Origin: Anthopleura xanthogrammica
Lineage: Eukaryota; Cnidaria; Anthozoa; Actiniaria; Actiniidae
Direction: 5' to 3'
Assembly (NCBI GenBank): GCA_964019055.1
Contig: OZ025218.1
Location: forward strand, 7,967,454 to 8,031,453
DNA length: 64,000 nucleotides
Of this stretch, positions 40,448 through 53,200 are shown in pieces (positions within the stretch are counted from its first letter, which is position 1; each line of letters opens with the position of its first letter). A model generated the notes under the pieces. The model ran no database searches. It had not been told where the DNA came from and saw only the letters and a program-made list of their open reading frames with translations. Position numbers and translations under genes: made by a program.

Positions 40448-43029
40448 TTAACTTGTAGAATGAGGGTCATGGAAGCTCAAATCATCACTATCCTCATTCA
40501 CATGAGCGTCAGTCAATCGGCCTTGAGATTTATGTCCAAGGGGAATTATAGTAGTAGACGCTAGGTAAGCGTCAATAGTTCTTTCTGTACATGCTGCAAC
40601 AAATCGAATGAAAGGTCTTACATCTCCGTGATTCGCTTGATTGAGATGTTCATAATAATCATGTCGATCTTGAAACCGTATAATCACAGGAGGGAATCCT
40701 GCACGCATGAGAATAGTGTTCATAAGAAGTCTCGCTGTCCGTCCATTTCCATCAGTAAATGGATGGATGTATACCAGTTTATAGTGCGCCAGTGCTGCAA
40801 ATTCTATTGGGTGCAACATTTCTGGGTCTCTTGAGAGAAGCCACTCATCGAATTCATTCATGAAGCGACCAAGCTCTGACGGACTTGGAGGAACATGGTC
40901 GCTAACAAAAACTTGGGTTTCACGGTATTTCCCAGCTTCTAGTGGATGCGCATGACCAAGAACTCTTTTGTGGATTTTCAGAATATCATTCACAGATATG
41001 CTCTCAGATTTCTGAACCAAAGTACCATTGACAAACTTCATGGCCTCGTCAAGACCAAGAACTTCATTATGTTCTAGAATACTCTTGCCAGATATTCCCA
41101 TTCTTGTCTCCACAATTGCTCGCGTCATTGATAGTGTCATTGTATTCCCTTCAATTGCATTCGAATGATAAATATGTTGAAAATATGCCTCGCGTATAGC
41201 TCTTTTCATAGTCAAACTGCCAGCAGGTAAACTAAAAAGCTTGCGTCTCTTTTCATCAATAATACTCAACATGTCCCTATCGATTTGTTTAACTTTTGGT
41301 AACGTTCTTTGTCGATTGGTCAAAGCCCTAGAATCACTAGGGTTGATAGATAAAGCTCTGTTATAAAGGTGTTCTGCTTGGACAATGTCTTCATTTTCTA
41401 TAAACTCCCCATATTGTAATAAAATGTCTGGGTGATTTGGGGCCAAAGCAATAGCTTGCTCAAAGAGTTTGATGGCTTTTTCATTTTTGCCATCTGTTTT
41501 CAATTTTCCGGCAGCTTTGAGGGCTGCTAATGCCTCTCCTTGCAGTGGTGAGGGGTCTGGAATGATAAGACAAAATTTGTGAAAAAAATTATCAATAAGA
41601 AGGGTTTTGATCACCTCCATAAAGCTCATGCTTGCCTGCATATTTTATTTTATTAAATTTGCTATTTACAGCCCCAACAGCAGAGCCAGTCACTGCGGTC
41701 CTGAAATAGGAAAAACTCAAAGGGGGCTATATACACCCCTTGCAGCATGTCGGAATGCAGCTCAATTTGGAGGACAAAACAATAGGTTCCAATTCTCAGG
41801 AGATTGAAATTCTTTTGTTTTGTCCTCCAAATTGAGCTGCTTTGACGTCACATGAAAGAGTGCAAATCAAAAAACCATGGGCACTGGAAATATTATTCAG
41901 AAATCGTGTGTCGTCAGTTTAGCAATCTGAAACAAAGTTCAACTGATTTGTAGTCAGATAAACTTCTTGGAGTTAGAAACTCCTTCCCTATCCTTATAGC
42001 AAAACACTCAATAACTAAAATGCATTTTATATATATATATACAATAAGTCTTATTTACTGCGATTTTCAATATTCTGCAAATTCCGTAGTTGCGAGTTTC
42101 CCAATGAAACTTGGTTTTCATTTCTGCCAGTCAAAAATATACTACTGATTCGCTTTGATTGACAGCAGAAAAAAAACGATTTAACAACAAGCTGTTGAAA
42201 TGTCTGAGTTCACAGAATAACGAGAATCCCAGTAATATTCAAATGAAACAAGATGGCAGCTAGTGATGCCACATCATCTATTTCCATAATTTTTCCTATT
42301 TGTAAAAACCTGTGAAGCTTGGAATCAAATAACCTAAAATCTAAATATGTCACAGAAAAGTTCGCACGATATATTTAATTTGATCAAATATCTAATTTAG
42401 AGCGTTATTTTTCAGTGAATGATTTAAAAGTAAAAGTGCAATAATGTAAGCTAAAACTATAACTTAATACAAATATTCTAAAATTAAATTAAACTATTTG
42501 ACTTCAAGAGATTTTTTAAGAACAATAACTATGAAATAAGATAAGACAGTTATTTAATTGAGTTTTACTGGTTTAACATTGTTATTACGATGAGAGTAAA
42601 CTGGTAGGCGACAAGTGCTTGATCGCAAAAATGCAGCGAATAAATATTACATTAGCATTTTACCTAAAGATTTCTGCATTAACGACAGAATTATGAGGAC
42701 TCTGTATGTATTTTATTCTGCAGCATTAGTGATATATATATAGGACAAATATTTAATAAATCAAAAGCCTCTAGATGTTTACCTGGTTGTTTAATCTGTT
42801 CAGGAGCAAGCATCAAGTTGAAGCCAGGTGGTTCGAGGGAAGGTTTGTGGAACAGATTGCCCATAAATGTCGATAAATACATAGCAAAAACAGTCATACA
42901 AACACCAACGAAACTGGCGAGAAGTAGATGTGCAAACGACGTCATATTTCGTGTCTTGAAGTTGAGTAAAGTTTGTAATTTTGAACGATTACAGAGCTGA
43001 AGAGAAAATTGTGACAGATCGTCCGCCAT
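40448..43029 (-). CDS. FICD: FICD, ER protein adenylyltransferase (AMPylase/deAMPylase), 2 exons, 451 aa
   Basis: Type II ER membrane enzyme that AMPylates and de-AMPylates the chaperone BiP. Exon 1 is 43029-42783 and exon 2 is 41556-40448. They join in phase 1 (Gly/Asp codon G+AC) for 452 codons with the stop. The start ATG lies in CAACATGGCGG. Exon 1 encodes a short cytosolic tail, a membrane anchor at about residues 32-53 and a luminal linker. Residues of about 90-165 hold two TPR units. The Fic core is intact: inhibitory-helix motif SNAIEGNT with Glu218 (human Glu234) and catalytic HPFTDGNGRTAR with His347 (human His363). Both sites are shifted by the same 16 residues, so the alignment is reliable. 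The C-terminal tail is Ser/Asp/His-rich. Length is close to human FICD (458). The intron at 41557-42782 contains a foldback copy and a half copy of another. Dual-activity regulation by Glu218 is inferred from the family. Confidence 0.96.
41729..41860. mobile_element. TAGACCCCTT foldback element (copy 7)
   Basis: The central arms GCAGCTCAATTTGGAGGACA and TGTCCTCCAAATTGAGCTGC are exact. The outer ends are worn (TATACACCCCTTGCAGCATG, CATGAAAGAG). It lies in the FICD intron. Confidence 0.85.
41861..41985. mobile_element. half copy of the AGTGCGAATCGAAAAACC foldback
   Basis: AGTGCAAATCAAAAAACCAT, AATATTATTCAGAAATCGTG and CTTCTTGGAGTTAGAAACTC match one arm and spacer of the full palindrome at 61795-62020. 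The two elements directly abut (copy 7 ends where this one begins). Confidence 0.75.
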
Positions 43030-43547
43030 GTTGTTTTGGTTTGTGTTTTACGTGCTGCGTTCCGATTGGTCTAGCGCCGAAGTGTTACGAAGGAAAATTT
43101 GATACCGAGCAACTTCCGAAATACTCTTCGGTAGGCTGTCGGAAATGGGAATGAAAACGTACTATTTTTATCATTATTTTTCGAAATTTTTCAATGAAAA
43201 GAAATAAAGAGAAAGAAAAGAAAAAAATAGAGAAAGGAAGGAAAATGAAAGAAAAAGGAAGGGAAAACAAACAAACGAGAAGAAAGATAAGGAAAAGAAA
43301 CGAAAAGGAAAAAAAGGAAGTGAAATGAAATGGAAGGAAGAAAAAAAAATGTAAAGATGTTATGAAAGTAAAATAATTCGATAAAGAAGCTATACATTAC
43401 AAAATCAAACAAAATGAGAGTCAGTAGTTGTACAAATAATATTTTAGGAAGAATTTTTAAAATAAATCATTCTATTTATTTCAAGAGTTTTAGAGTGATC
43501 ATGAAATCACTAGACCTGTGAATTAATAATTGCTTGTTAAAGAGTAA

Positions 43548-43680
43548 TAGACCCCTTGCATGTGATGTCAAGCAGCTCAATTTGGAGGACAAAATTAAAG
43601 AATTTTAATCTCCTGAGAATTGGAAACCTATTGTTTTGTCTTCCAAATTGAGCTGCATTCCAACATGCTGCAAGGGGTCT
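43548..43680. mobile_element. TAGACCCCTT foldback element (copy 8, opposite orientation)
   Basis: 133 bp, TAGACCCCTTGCATGTGATG to ATGCTGCAAGGGGTCT, with TCAATTTGGAGGACAAAA and TTTTGTCTTCCAAATTGA arms. Confidence 0.88.
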
Positions 43681-44195
43681 CTAGTCAAATAGATACAAAA
43701 GAAAACAATGAAATTAAGGTTTACTGAAATGAATTAGTCTGTCAACTATTTCACGGTTAGTGATTTCACTCCGAAAAATTATTTGGCAGGCTGTCGGAAA
43801 TGGGATGGAAAAGTATCATTTTATCATTTTTTCGAAATTTTTCAATGAAAAGAAACAAAGAGAAAGAATAGAAATTTGATGTAAAAAAAAACTAAAAATA
43901 GAGAAAGGAAGGAAAATGAAAGAAAAGGAAAGAAAAAGAAACAAATGACAAGAAAGACAAGGAAAAGAAACGAAAAGTAAAAAAGGAAGTGAAATGAAAT
44001 GGAAGGAAGAAAAAATAAAAGGTAAAGATGTTATGAAAGGAAGGAAGCTTTACATTACAAAATAAAATCAAACAAAATGAGAGTCAGTAGTGGTACAAAT
44101 AATATTCTAAGAACATTCTAATGATTTCAAGAGTTTAAGAGTGATCATGAAATCACTAAACCTGTGAATTAATAATTGCTTGTTAAAGAGTAATA

Positions 44196-44335
44196 TAGAC
44201 CCCTTGCATGTAATGTCAAATCAGCTCAATTTGGAGAAGAAAGAAAAAACAAAAGAATTTTAACCTGCTGAGAATTGGAAAGCTATTGTTTTGTCTTCCA
44301 AATTGAACTGCATTCCAAAGTGCTGCAAGGGGACT
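44196..44335. mobile_element. TAGACCCCTT foldback element (copy 9)
   Basis: This is the duplicated partner of copy 8. It carries extra bases in the left arm (GAGAAGAAAGAAAAAAC) and a mutated right end (GGGGACTGTAG). Confidence 0.8.
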
Positions 44336-44367
44336 GTAGTCAAATAGACACAAAAGAAGACAATGGA

Positions 44368-45300
44368 ATAGACCCTTTTCGAATATGGTATCTATGACGT
44401 CAAACGAAGAGTCCCAGCATGTCCCGGATGTCATGAGTGATAATGATTGTGTTTTGAAATCCAGGGCATTCTAGTCCTGTATGCTGCTAGTGAAAATCAT
44501 TGGGTTTCAATATCCGGGACATTCTCATTCTCCTCATTTGACGTCATAGACACCATATTAGAAAAGGGTCTGTTTTGTCTACTGAAATTTATTAGTTTAA
44601 TAACTATTTCATGGGTTTAGTGATTTCACTCTAGTCTCTATAATGCTCTCTTGCATGATATATCTTGAATTTCAGACATGCAGGTCAAAGTACACCTTGG
44701 AACAAACCATAAAACTGATATGTACTTCTTTATTTATCCATATTTTTCTGTTTTTGACAATACAAAATGAAATAAACATTTAACAAGAGCTTTTGGTACG
44801 ACAAAATCTTAATAATATAATTATAATTCTATTCTTTGATATTAATAGACCCTTTTCCAGTATGGCGTCGAGGAGTCCCGGATGTTATGGGTTATGATAA
44901 TTGTGTTTTGAAATCTGGGGTATTCTAGTCCTGTATGCTGCTAGTGGAAATCATTGGGTTTTGACATCCGGGACATTCTCATTCTCCTCGTTTGACGTCA
45001 TAGATGCCACATTCAAAAAGGGTATTTTTAGGGTCTACAGAAATTTATTAGTCTAATAACTATTTCATGGGTTTAGTGATTTCACCCTTACTAGTCTCTA
45101 TATTAAGAATATGCTCTCTTACATGATATATCTTAAATTTCAGGTATGCAGATCAAACTACACCTTCGAACAAACCATAAAACTGATATGTAGTTCTTTA
45201 TTTATCCATATTTTTCTGTCTTTGACAATATAAAATGAAATAAATATTTAACAAGAGCTTTTGGTATGACAAAATCTTAATACTAAAATAATTCTATTCT
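44368..45300. repeat. tandem duplication of about 470 bp carrying a second TAGACCCTTTT foldback family
   Basis: A roughly 200-bp foldback (44368-44572: TAGACCCTTTTCGAATATGG and CCATATTAGAAAAGGGTCT) is followed by TTAGTGATTTCACTCTAGTC and ATAAAACTGATATGTACTTC. The same order recurs at 44844-45300. The foldback's GACGTCA is near both ends. Confidence 0.85.
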
Positions 45301-45454
45301 TTGGTGTTAATTTTGTGGCTTTTTATAAATTTTCTAATTTTTTAAGTTTTATAACATTTATGGCAGACTGTATGATACAAATGGGTAGGTGCTCGCAGGG
45401 TTGGTAGTGATAGTCCCTGATAGTACTCTCGGTTCTCAAGTTGTTGTGTTATAC

Positions 45455-45550
45455 ATGCAGTCAAACCTAAAACAACCGCCACCACGCACATGCAGTGACA
45501 AAATATTGTGGTCGTTGTAGAGAGGTGGACGTTGTGGAGAGGTTTTAGTT
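45455..45550. mobile_element. fragment of the TTGCAGTCGAACCTC / ACAACGGCCA family
   Basis: ATGCAGTCAAACCTAAAACA and GTTGTAGAGAGGTGGACGTT match the 20.4-kb element. Confidence 0.5.
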
Positions 45551-46755
45551 ACAGTATTATTTATATGAACTCATTGGTAACTGTGACAAAAGAGAGTGAC
45601 AAAAGAGAATGACACAACAAAAGACATTGCTACCCCAGGATTTTGGTTGAGACCAAGGCAAAATATTTTGTTAAGGTCATCCGGTATGGTAGCTAAAAAA
45701 AACCCAGATTTTATCCAAGTGAATGTATATGTACATGGTTGGTTTGCTACTTTGTAGATAAATCTTCCACTGTCAAAAGATTCAGTTTATAGACTGATAT
45801 ATAGACTGATTTCAAACATGGCAGCCACGAGTGAACAGCCTGGGTTAAGGAGACAAAAAGGATGCTAGTCAGTGGTTCATGATCTATGGAAAGGCAAAAG
45901 TGCAAAGGCATCACTAAAAACAATTCATAATGGATGTACACACCAGTCACGGAGGTGAAGCTTCATCAGTGAATACGAAAACATAGATAACGGAGGACTG
46001 ACTAGCATCTCACCCCTTGACCAAGGCCAATAATTTGTGTCCTCCATGTTCAGAATTGGTGTATGATAATCATAAATGTGTCTTGTTGCTTGGCAACTAT
46101 GTTGAATGGTAAACAAAGAGTGCTGTAGAAATTCTGGACTGGGATGCCTTGGTTGGAGTAATCACCGATGTCTTGATTTTACTTGCTAGGTGTCAAAATT
46201 ACTGACATCATGGGATCTATACAAGGAAAAAACAGTCAAAAATAATACTTAAAAATAATCTGCCTGACTCACAATATACCTAGTCCAGTACCGGAATCAC
46301 TTGCTGTCCGTTCCAACAAGCTGATAAGTCGCAGAGGAAAGAGACTTATATTATCAGTTCGTGGGAGCAGACTGAAAGTAAGTCCTGGCCTGACAGCAGA
46401 CCTTAACTCTAATAACGCTTAATACCTAAACTACCATAACCCTTTTCAAAGTCTCTTTTCATATTCAAATGCTAAAGCTCCTTTGAGCATACCAAGACAA
46501 TAGTGAAAATTTGCATATTAACAAAAAAACTATGAAAAGGGATTGTGGAAGTGTAGGTATAAAACATCATCATCGAGGCCTTTTATGGAGAGCATTAGTC
46601 TTGTTTTGTTATGTTTCTTTTTATTCTTTTTCTTTGTTTGTTTGATTTTGGGGGTTAAAGCATGCCAAACCATGTCCTAAAAAAAGCCAAGAAAAACACA
46701 AAAGATTGAAAAGAATTTCTTTATTTACACTCCCTTCGTTATCTTACACATCTCT
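45551..46755. other. intergenic, nothing recognised
   Basis: I found no open frame with coding character and no splice-linked exons. Short frames here have no recognisable domain. Confidence 0.4.
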
Positions 46756-46759
46756 CTCT

Positions 46760-46970
46760 TAGGTGTGGTAATACAGGCATTAAATTCGTGCAACTTGTCA
46801 TGCAACATCATTGTTGCATGGCAAGTTGCAAAGAGAAAATGTTGCTTGTATTATCACTCCGCACACAACAAATTTATGACATATATGAGCAATATTCTCT
46901 GCGCAACAATGTTGCGTGACAAGTTCAAATGTACAAATTTGTTGCTCATATTACTGCACCTTTAGGGATT
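46760..46970. mobile_element. MITE-like element, TTGTTGC family
   Basis: TTAGGTGTGGTAATACAGGC at the left and CATATTACTGCACCTTTAGG at the right. Internal ATTGTTGCATGGCAAGTTGC and CAACAATGTTGCGTGACAAG. Confidence 0.7.
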
Positions 46971-46977
46971 TTAAGAA

Positions 46978-47160
46978 TTACGGTACTTTCGCTACAATGT
47001 ACTTTTGCTACCATTACCTTCGACTATGCTTTGGCTACCATGTTGAAGTATGTTAGCTACCAAAAGTAATTGCAAACCAATAACTACATACTTCAACATG
47101 GTAGCAAAAGCATTGTCATTGGTAGCCAAGGTACTGGTAGCGAAAGTACTGGATACCGAT
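46978..47160. mobile_element. foldback element with GGTAGC(C/A)AAAG words
   Basis: GGCTACCATGTTGAAGTATG and CATACTTCAACATGGTAGC are inverted. The outer words GTACTTTCGCTAC and GTAGCGAAAGTAC also pair. Confidence 0.8.
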
Positions 47161-48645
47161 TTTAAACATGGCTGTTTTAGCACTGTTGCACAGATTAATG
47201 TGGGCATTCTACCACAGGATTTAGTTTAATTTTATTTAGAGATAATTTTATTTTGGTAATCATTTTATGAGTCAGTAACAAGAAGTTTAAGACTTGGTGG
47301 TGAAAAAAGATTTTATTATTTTTTAGTGAATGATTGTACATTATTTTAGTATTATTTTAAATCTTTCTGTCAAAGTCTTTTATAATCCCTAAATAATGTT
47401 TTATTCCTTGGGAATTAGCAGAAGTTTTTTAACAATACTAAAATGATTTATTTATTAAATTGTTTACTCCGAGTCTGTGACATGCTACCCTGGATGCCAG
47501 AGGTTTTAAGGTTCCTCTTAAGCTCCTAAGAGAAATTTCTGCCCCACCCCCAAGGTTTTGGGGATTTGTGCTCCCCCGGTACCCTCTGACACACAAAACC
47601 TTGATGGCTGGAAATTTGAGCCTTACTGCCCCCCCCCCCACCCCACCACACACACAGAAAATTCTCTGGGAGCAGCAAAGTGACTTGCTCAGAGTCTGTC
47701 AGACATTAAAATTATGATACCCTACATCCCATTACATTAAGAGTAAAGAGGTTAAATACACCTAAGTTCGACAATTAAATAATAAGGACCAGCCCCTTAT
47801 GATGAATACAGTATATAAATTATATTAGTTTCTTGGCCGGACAACTTCATATGTCTGATATTTCAGTTTCAGTAATAGCAGATAGTGGAGTAAAAGAGCA
47901 ATCTTCATTAGACTAATAATTAGACTACAACAGTAATAAATTAGCCAAACATGTACAGCCTTTTTATCCAATTTCCAGTTACAACAACAGCAGCATAGCA
48001 GCAATGAAAAGAGTTATAGAAATATTAATATTACTAATAAACACTACTTAGTAACTACTACAGAACTACATGTATGATTTGAAGCATACTGTATTATACC
48101 TAAGAAAGAGGAAAATTTAGAACTGGAACTTTTTTTGAAAGCAATTTTCAATTATGCAAACTCAGAACTACAGGTAGCAGCTACTATATATACCAGGGTA
48201 GTTTTGCCAGTAAGGATTTGGTTTCTCACTGCTGCCAGTCAAAAATACCAAAGGTACTAACTTCTTAATTTTGATTGACAGAGAAGAAGAAAAAATTTCA
48301 GCACGCAGCACACAGCTACTGAGTTCACATAACATTGAATGAAAACTGCTATAAGCGTTTAGTGTGAAGTTATGTTAAATACTTGGTCCGCTTGATGAAA
48401 CCCAATGCACAAGAAATATCGGACATCTGGAGTTACCATAGAAACATGAATTCTATATAAACTAATGAAATGTTAAAATATTCTGTTTTTGAAGAATGTG
48501 TGTTATATGAAACCCTTAATTATATTGTCCAAAGTTCTTTGTTACAACAGCTATTATATACTGTAAGAACATTATTGAACACTAGAACAAATTATGAATG
48601 GATTTAAAAACCATCGTACTTGGCAATAACCCCAAAAGTGTTGTA
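47161..48645. other. intergenic, mostly unassigned
   Basis: 47480-47655 is C-rich with GCCCCACCCCC and CTCCCCCGGTACCC words, resembling a decayed hAT-like element. The rest is AT-rich with no supported feature. Confidence 0.4.
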
Positions 48646-48649
48646 AACA

Positions 48650-48880
48650 AGCAACAAAATATTGTGCAACTTGTCGCTCAACACTGTTGCATTGCAAGTT
48701 GCAGAGTAAATGTTTCTCGTATTACTGCTCGTTGCAGAGAATAGTAAGAGCTTCTACTTTTGCAAAAAAAAAGTCGCACAACAAACTTTTGCTGTTGTAC
48801 TGGCCATGGGTAGTAATACGAGCCACATTCACTCTGCAACTTGCAACACAGCAATGTTGTGCAACAAGCACTGCCATGGT
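48650..48880. mobile_element. MITE-like element, TTGTTGC family
   Basis: CAACAAAATATTGTGCAACT, TTGCATTGCAAGTTGCAGAG and GCAACTTGCAACACAGCAAT. The centre includes AGTCGCACAACAAACTTTTG as in the other copies. Confidence 0.6.
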
Positions 48881-50268
48881 TCCAGATGCATACAAAATCT
48901 GCTCTAGGCTGACTGAATGGATAATTACAATACTTATGATCTTACTTGCATGCTATGTATTTGATTGAACAATTTTTTAGATGCAAGTTAATTAATTATA
49001 ATAGAGATTACAAGACGTATTAAAAGTTACACTGTACAATAATTTTTTAATGTGGATTTCAATAATATGCAGACTCGAACATTCTAGCCAATGGCAATGA
49101 CATTTTTTTATTCACCCCTTAAAAATACAAATATGCCTTATTTTCAAGGCACTAGCTAACTGGAATAACCATGGATGGCTATACAAGCCAGTTAGTGCTG
49201 TTGGAATTTGTTTTTTCTCTATCACCAATTAATTAAATGCTTAGATCTTCTTAGTCATACTACTGTTGACTGACAGAATTAAAAAACAACAACAACAACA
49301 ACAACAAAGTTAACAAACACATTTGAGTGGATTGATAGCTGAAGTCTGAGTAATATTGAAAACCACAATGAATGGACAATGGTTATTAAATATAATTAAT
49401 ATTATTTAAATTGAATTGTTGCCCTAATAAATATTAAAATTGTCCTTAATAATAATTCTAAATCCTAACAAGTGTAGAATTAAGATTGAATAAGAAAAGG
49501 AATTCATGCAGTTATTGTTGCAAGTTTCTCCCTTATACTGTAGAATTATGGTAAACTAAATAATCTGCACTAATAAGTCATATAACAGATATGTCACTGG
49601 AAGAAAGGTTCTGACTGAAAGAATACTAAGACACTTGTTTTCTTCTGTTACCATGGCAACAAACATTAAGGATTTTCTATCTGATAAATTTATCAATTAT
49701 ACATCACACCAGCTTTTAGTAAACCTCTAGAGGAAAGTGAAGTTCAATCAATCAGACATGAGAGAGACACGAGGCTGATAAAGATAATTAGATCTGACAT
49801 CATTATTTGCTCAAATGCATTTTGGAGAATGTATTAGTACTTAATAGATACCCTTGCAAGCTGAATAGCAAGTGAAATGTAAATAGATTTTTGAGCATGA
49901 AGGAGCTCACAGAGATTGATGAGATTCACTGAAACTGCATGATTGATACCAATCAACATCAATGATATAGTTACCATATACTCTCGACAGCTGAGAAGCT
50001 TATATTTTTTCTGAAGAACTTGAGTGACATCAATGTCATGTGACTAATTAATGCAGATTACCTAAGTCCATGCAATAGCAGTATAAATGCATTACAAGTT
50101 AAGCAAGAGCAGGAATAAGAAGCTCTGACAGAAGGGAGAAGTCTACACACATCCAATGTTAGATTAGTTACTCATATCCTGAAGAGGCAAACCATCGGCT
50201 GTGGTGTATCCCCTGTTAACAACAAACAAGTTACAAGTTATTTTTGTGTAGCTTTAAAGAGCTTACCT
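48881..50268. other. intergenic, TMEM30A 3' side
   Basis: AT-rich, with a (CAA)n run at about 49287-49307. No coding signal. The 3' UTR of TMEM30A probably covers part of it. Confidence 0.4.
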
Positions 50269-53200
50269 TCAGGGGGTAGGTCGGGAGGTATTTGGACCAA
50301 GACGGCTAAGTTCTTCACTATCACAATCCTCTAATACTCTATCAAATCTGTGAGTAACAGTTGGATAGCTGAAAGGACATGGACAGACAGTATAATGTAA
50401 CTGGTAATATACAACAGACTCATTTGCATAGGCTTAGCCTTATTTTTAAGTTAGCTGTGGTCTAGATCTTCAATAACAGCAGTTTGCATCAAATGCAAAA
50501 CTAGTGTATTCAATGCCCCTCGCGAATAAAAACTTAGGAACACTAATATCACATTGATAAGATTTAAAATGCAAATGTACGAAAGTGTAATTCAATCTGA
50601 CAATCTTCTAAACTTGTTCGCAGTGCATGAACAAATTACAGTGTGACGCACCTAACCATGGCTGCCAAATTAATTTTTTTTACAAGTTGTTCAATGAGGC
50701 ATATTAGCCAGCAAAGAGACTGAAATCAATATACTGTAGCGGAAGTAAAGGTTTCGAATTTTGATAAGAAAACTTGCTCAATTATTTCAACTTGACATGT
50801 TTTTGGTCCTTTCTGTTGCAAATATGAGTAAAATCTTTGGTGACACGACTTTGATCTCACGTGAAAATGTACTAACAAATTCACTGATTGGCTAACTTGT
50901 AAGAAAAAATAAAAAATTGGGTGGCCAAGGTTAGGCGCATCACACTATAATACAGGTGTACAACCTAGCATCTGATTGGATGACAAGTATGTTATATTAT
51001 TACTGGACATTTTGTTAAGACCAGTGTTTCTTAATACTGATAGATTTTTCCAGTTTAAATAAAGTATTTATTATTATTATACATTTTACTTAGTATCTTG
51101 CTTCTGATTGGTCGAGAGCCTTCAGCCAATCCCTAATATCGTGTGAACTTGAGTTCACTTGATGGATACATATGCAATAAAAATTACAGTGCGACATGCA
51201 AAACTATGTCAGACAACATTTGATCTATTTGCATACTTCTATGCATTGGCATGCTGCCAAACAAATTATTGGCATGCCTTATTTGGTAAAACCAGCAAGC
51301 TTTGCATTGAAAGTTGTCAGTTCAATGTACAAGAATTATAAATTAAAATTATATAATTGAAAGCCTATTTAAATATAAAAATATCACTTATATAAATAAA
51401 TAATTCAATACTAACAGTAATAACAAAGTTTCTCATCTTCAGTATATCAGGATTTTCATCTATTACTCTGAATGAAGAGTTACAGTTTCCTTTTCAGGAA
51501 AGTTACGCATGAAGTTTAACCTCTTGAGACAATACTTACAATTTTAATTATTAATAATTCCATGTCTATTTTATAGAACGAACAGAACAAGCTGTAGGTT
51601 TCTATGCTCAGTTTGGTTACTAAACATACAATAATTAGTCCCATCCAGTACAGACGTCAAACTCTTGCCGCATCGATTCTAATTGCCTTTGAGGTCAGTG
51701 GCTAAGAAAATACCACAGACTACTATTATTACAAGATATCAGTTCTTTTCCTTAGCAACAGGAGACAATGTGTGTCAAGTTTGGTCTACATACTTCTACT
51801 AGTTTAAGGGAAAACAGCACTTGACCTCAAAGGCAATTAGATTCAATGTGGTAAAAGTTCAACGTCTCAACTGAAATCTGAATTATTTTTTCTTAATGAC
51901 AGTCAAGCTAGTGTGTGTCTATCTTACAAATAACTAGGTACACTGTAAGATTCAACTTTGTGGATATTCCATCTGGGACCAGTCAATCTAGCTTGTTGCT
52001 TGCTCCTGATTAGTTGACTGTTTCCATTCTACATTGTGATTAAGACTGAAAGAGGATTCCTGATTGAAACATCCACAAAGTTAAATTGCACAGTTTACTT
52101 CAGTAAAAAAATTTTAAATTTATTTAAATATACGTAAACAACATTAACCCCAAGAGCAAAGTTGCTCATCTAGGGGATCCATATCCTACTTAATTACATT
52201 TGCAAAAATATACAGACGAGCATAATGACATGAAACAGAAAAAACATATAGTAAAAAAGTAAAGGCATTTCGAGGTTGGAGAAGGTTTTGTTGCATGCTG
52301 CATATAGATCCCTTGCAGCACGTCAGAATGCAGCTCACTTTGGAGGACAAAACAATAGGTTGTTTTGTCCTCCAAATTGAGCTGCTTTGACGTCACATGC
52401 ACAGGGTCTATACAAAGCCTTAAATGCATTGTGCATCACGTCAAGCCTGGTCCTCACTAGTGACATAAGCAGAAGCAGAAGAGTGTACATCGTCACTAGA
52501 AATGCATAAGAAGTTATGCTTATGCTTGTGCTTATGAAGACCAAGCTTGCATAATGTCAGCACAGAAGATAATACAGTATGCAAACAAAAACCATGCAGA
52601 TAAAGTTAGGGAAAATTCTGAGAATCCATATTGCTATGACCTTTTGCTGATTGCATTCACATCACCCATAATGGGTTTCGGGCTTAGTATGCAACATACT
52701 GTAGCTGTATAAATTGCAAGTTTATCTACGGTGTGATTTATACATACCCTTCTTGCAAACATTTGGATTATTTTTCAATAGCTTTACTAAGGTTCTGCTT
52801 AATTCGTGCTGTTGCTGCTGTTATTGTTTCTCATTTATGATTTACAAGTTTGTGATTAATTTCAGGGGAATATGTGCAATAACAAGGCGTTTTGGTTTAG
52901 CATGGTATATCTTTGAATCAAAAGATTTTTATAATTTGTCGTTTAGTCTATTATCATTTTCTCATTCATACCCAGGGGTTTCAATAGAAGGCAGCTACCG
53001 GCGGTCAATCGCCCGGTACTTAACTTTATACTGCCGGCTATTTTACAAATCAGTCTCAATAAATAAGAAGTAAAATTATTGGAAACAGACGCCTACATTT
53101 GAATCCCATCCGTCTACTTCAAATATTGTTGAAACCCCTGCAAACCCCTCCTACAATACATACTGTAATGAACGGTCCTTAATTCTTGGTTTGCAATCAT

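Larger units (their letters stand above)
43130..44340. repeat. tandem duplication of about 650 bp
   Basis: GGCTGTCGGAAATGGGA is at about 43132 and 43789. AGAGTGATCATGAAATCACTA is at about 43491 and 44139. Each unit contains a purine-rich (GAAAGAAAAG) tract and ends with a TAGACCCCTT foldback. Confidence 0.85.

Noticed and set aside
42130..42180. Possible exon related to CTGCCAGTCAAAAATA sequence also near 48229
   Set aside because: A short shared repeat phrase only; no open frame or splice context.
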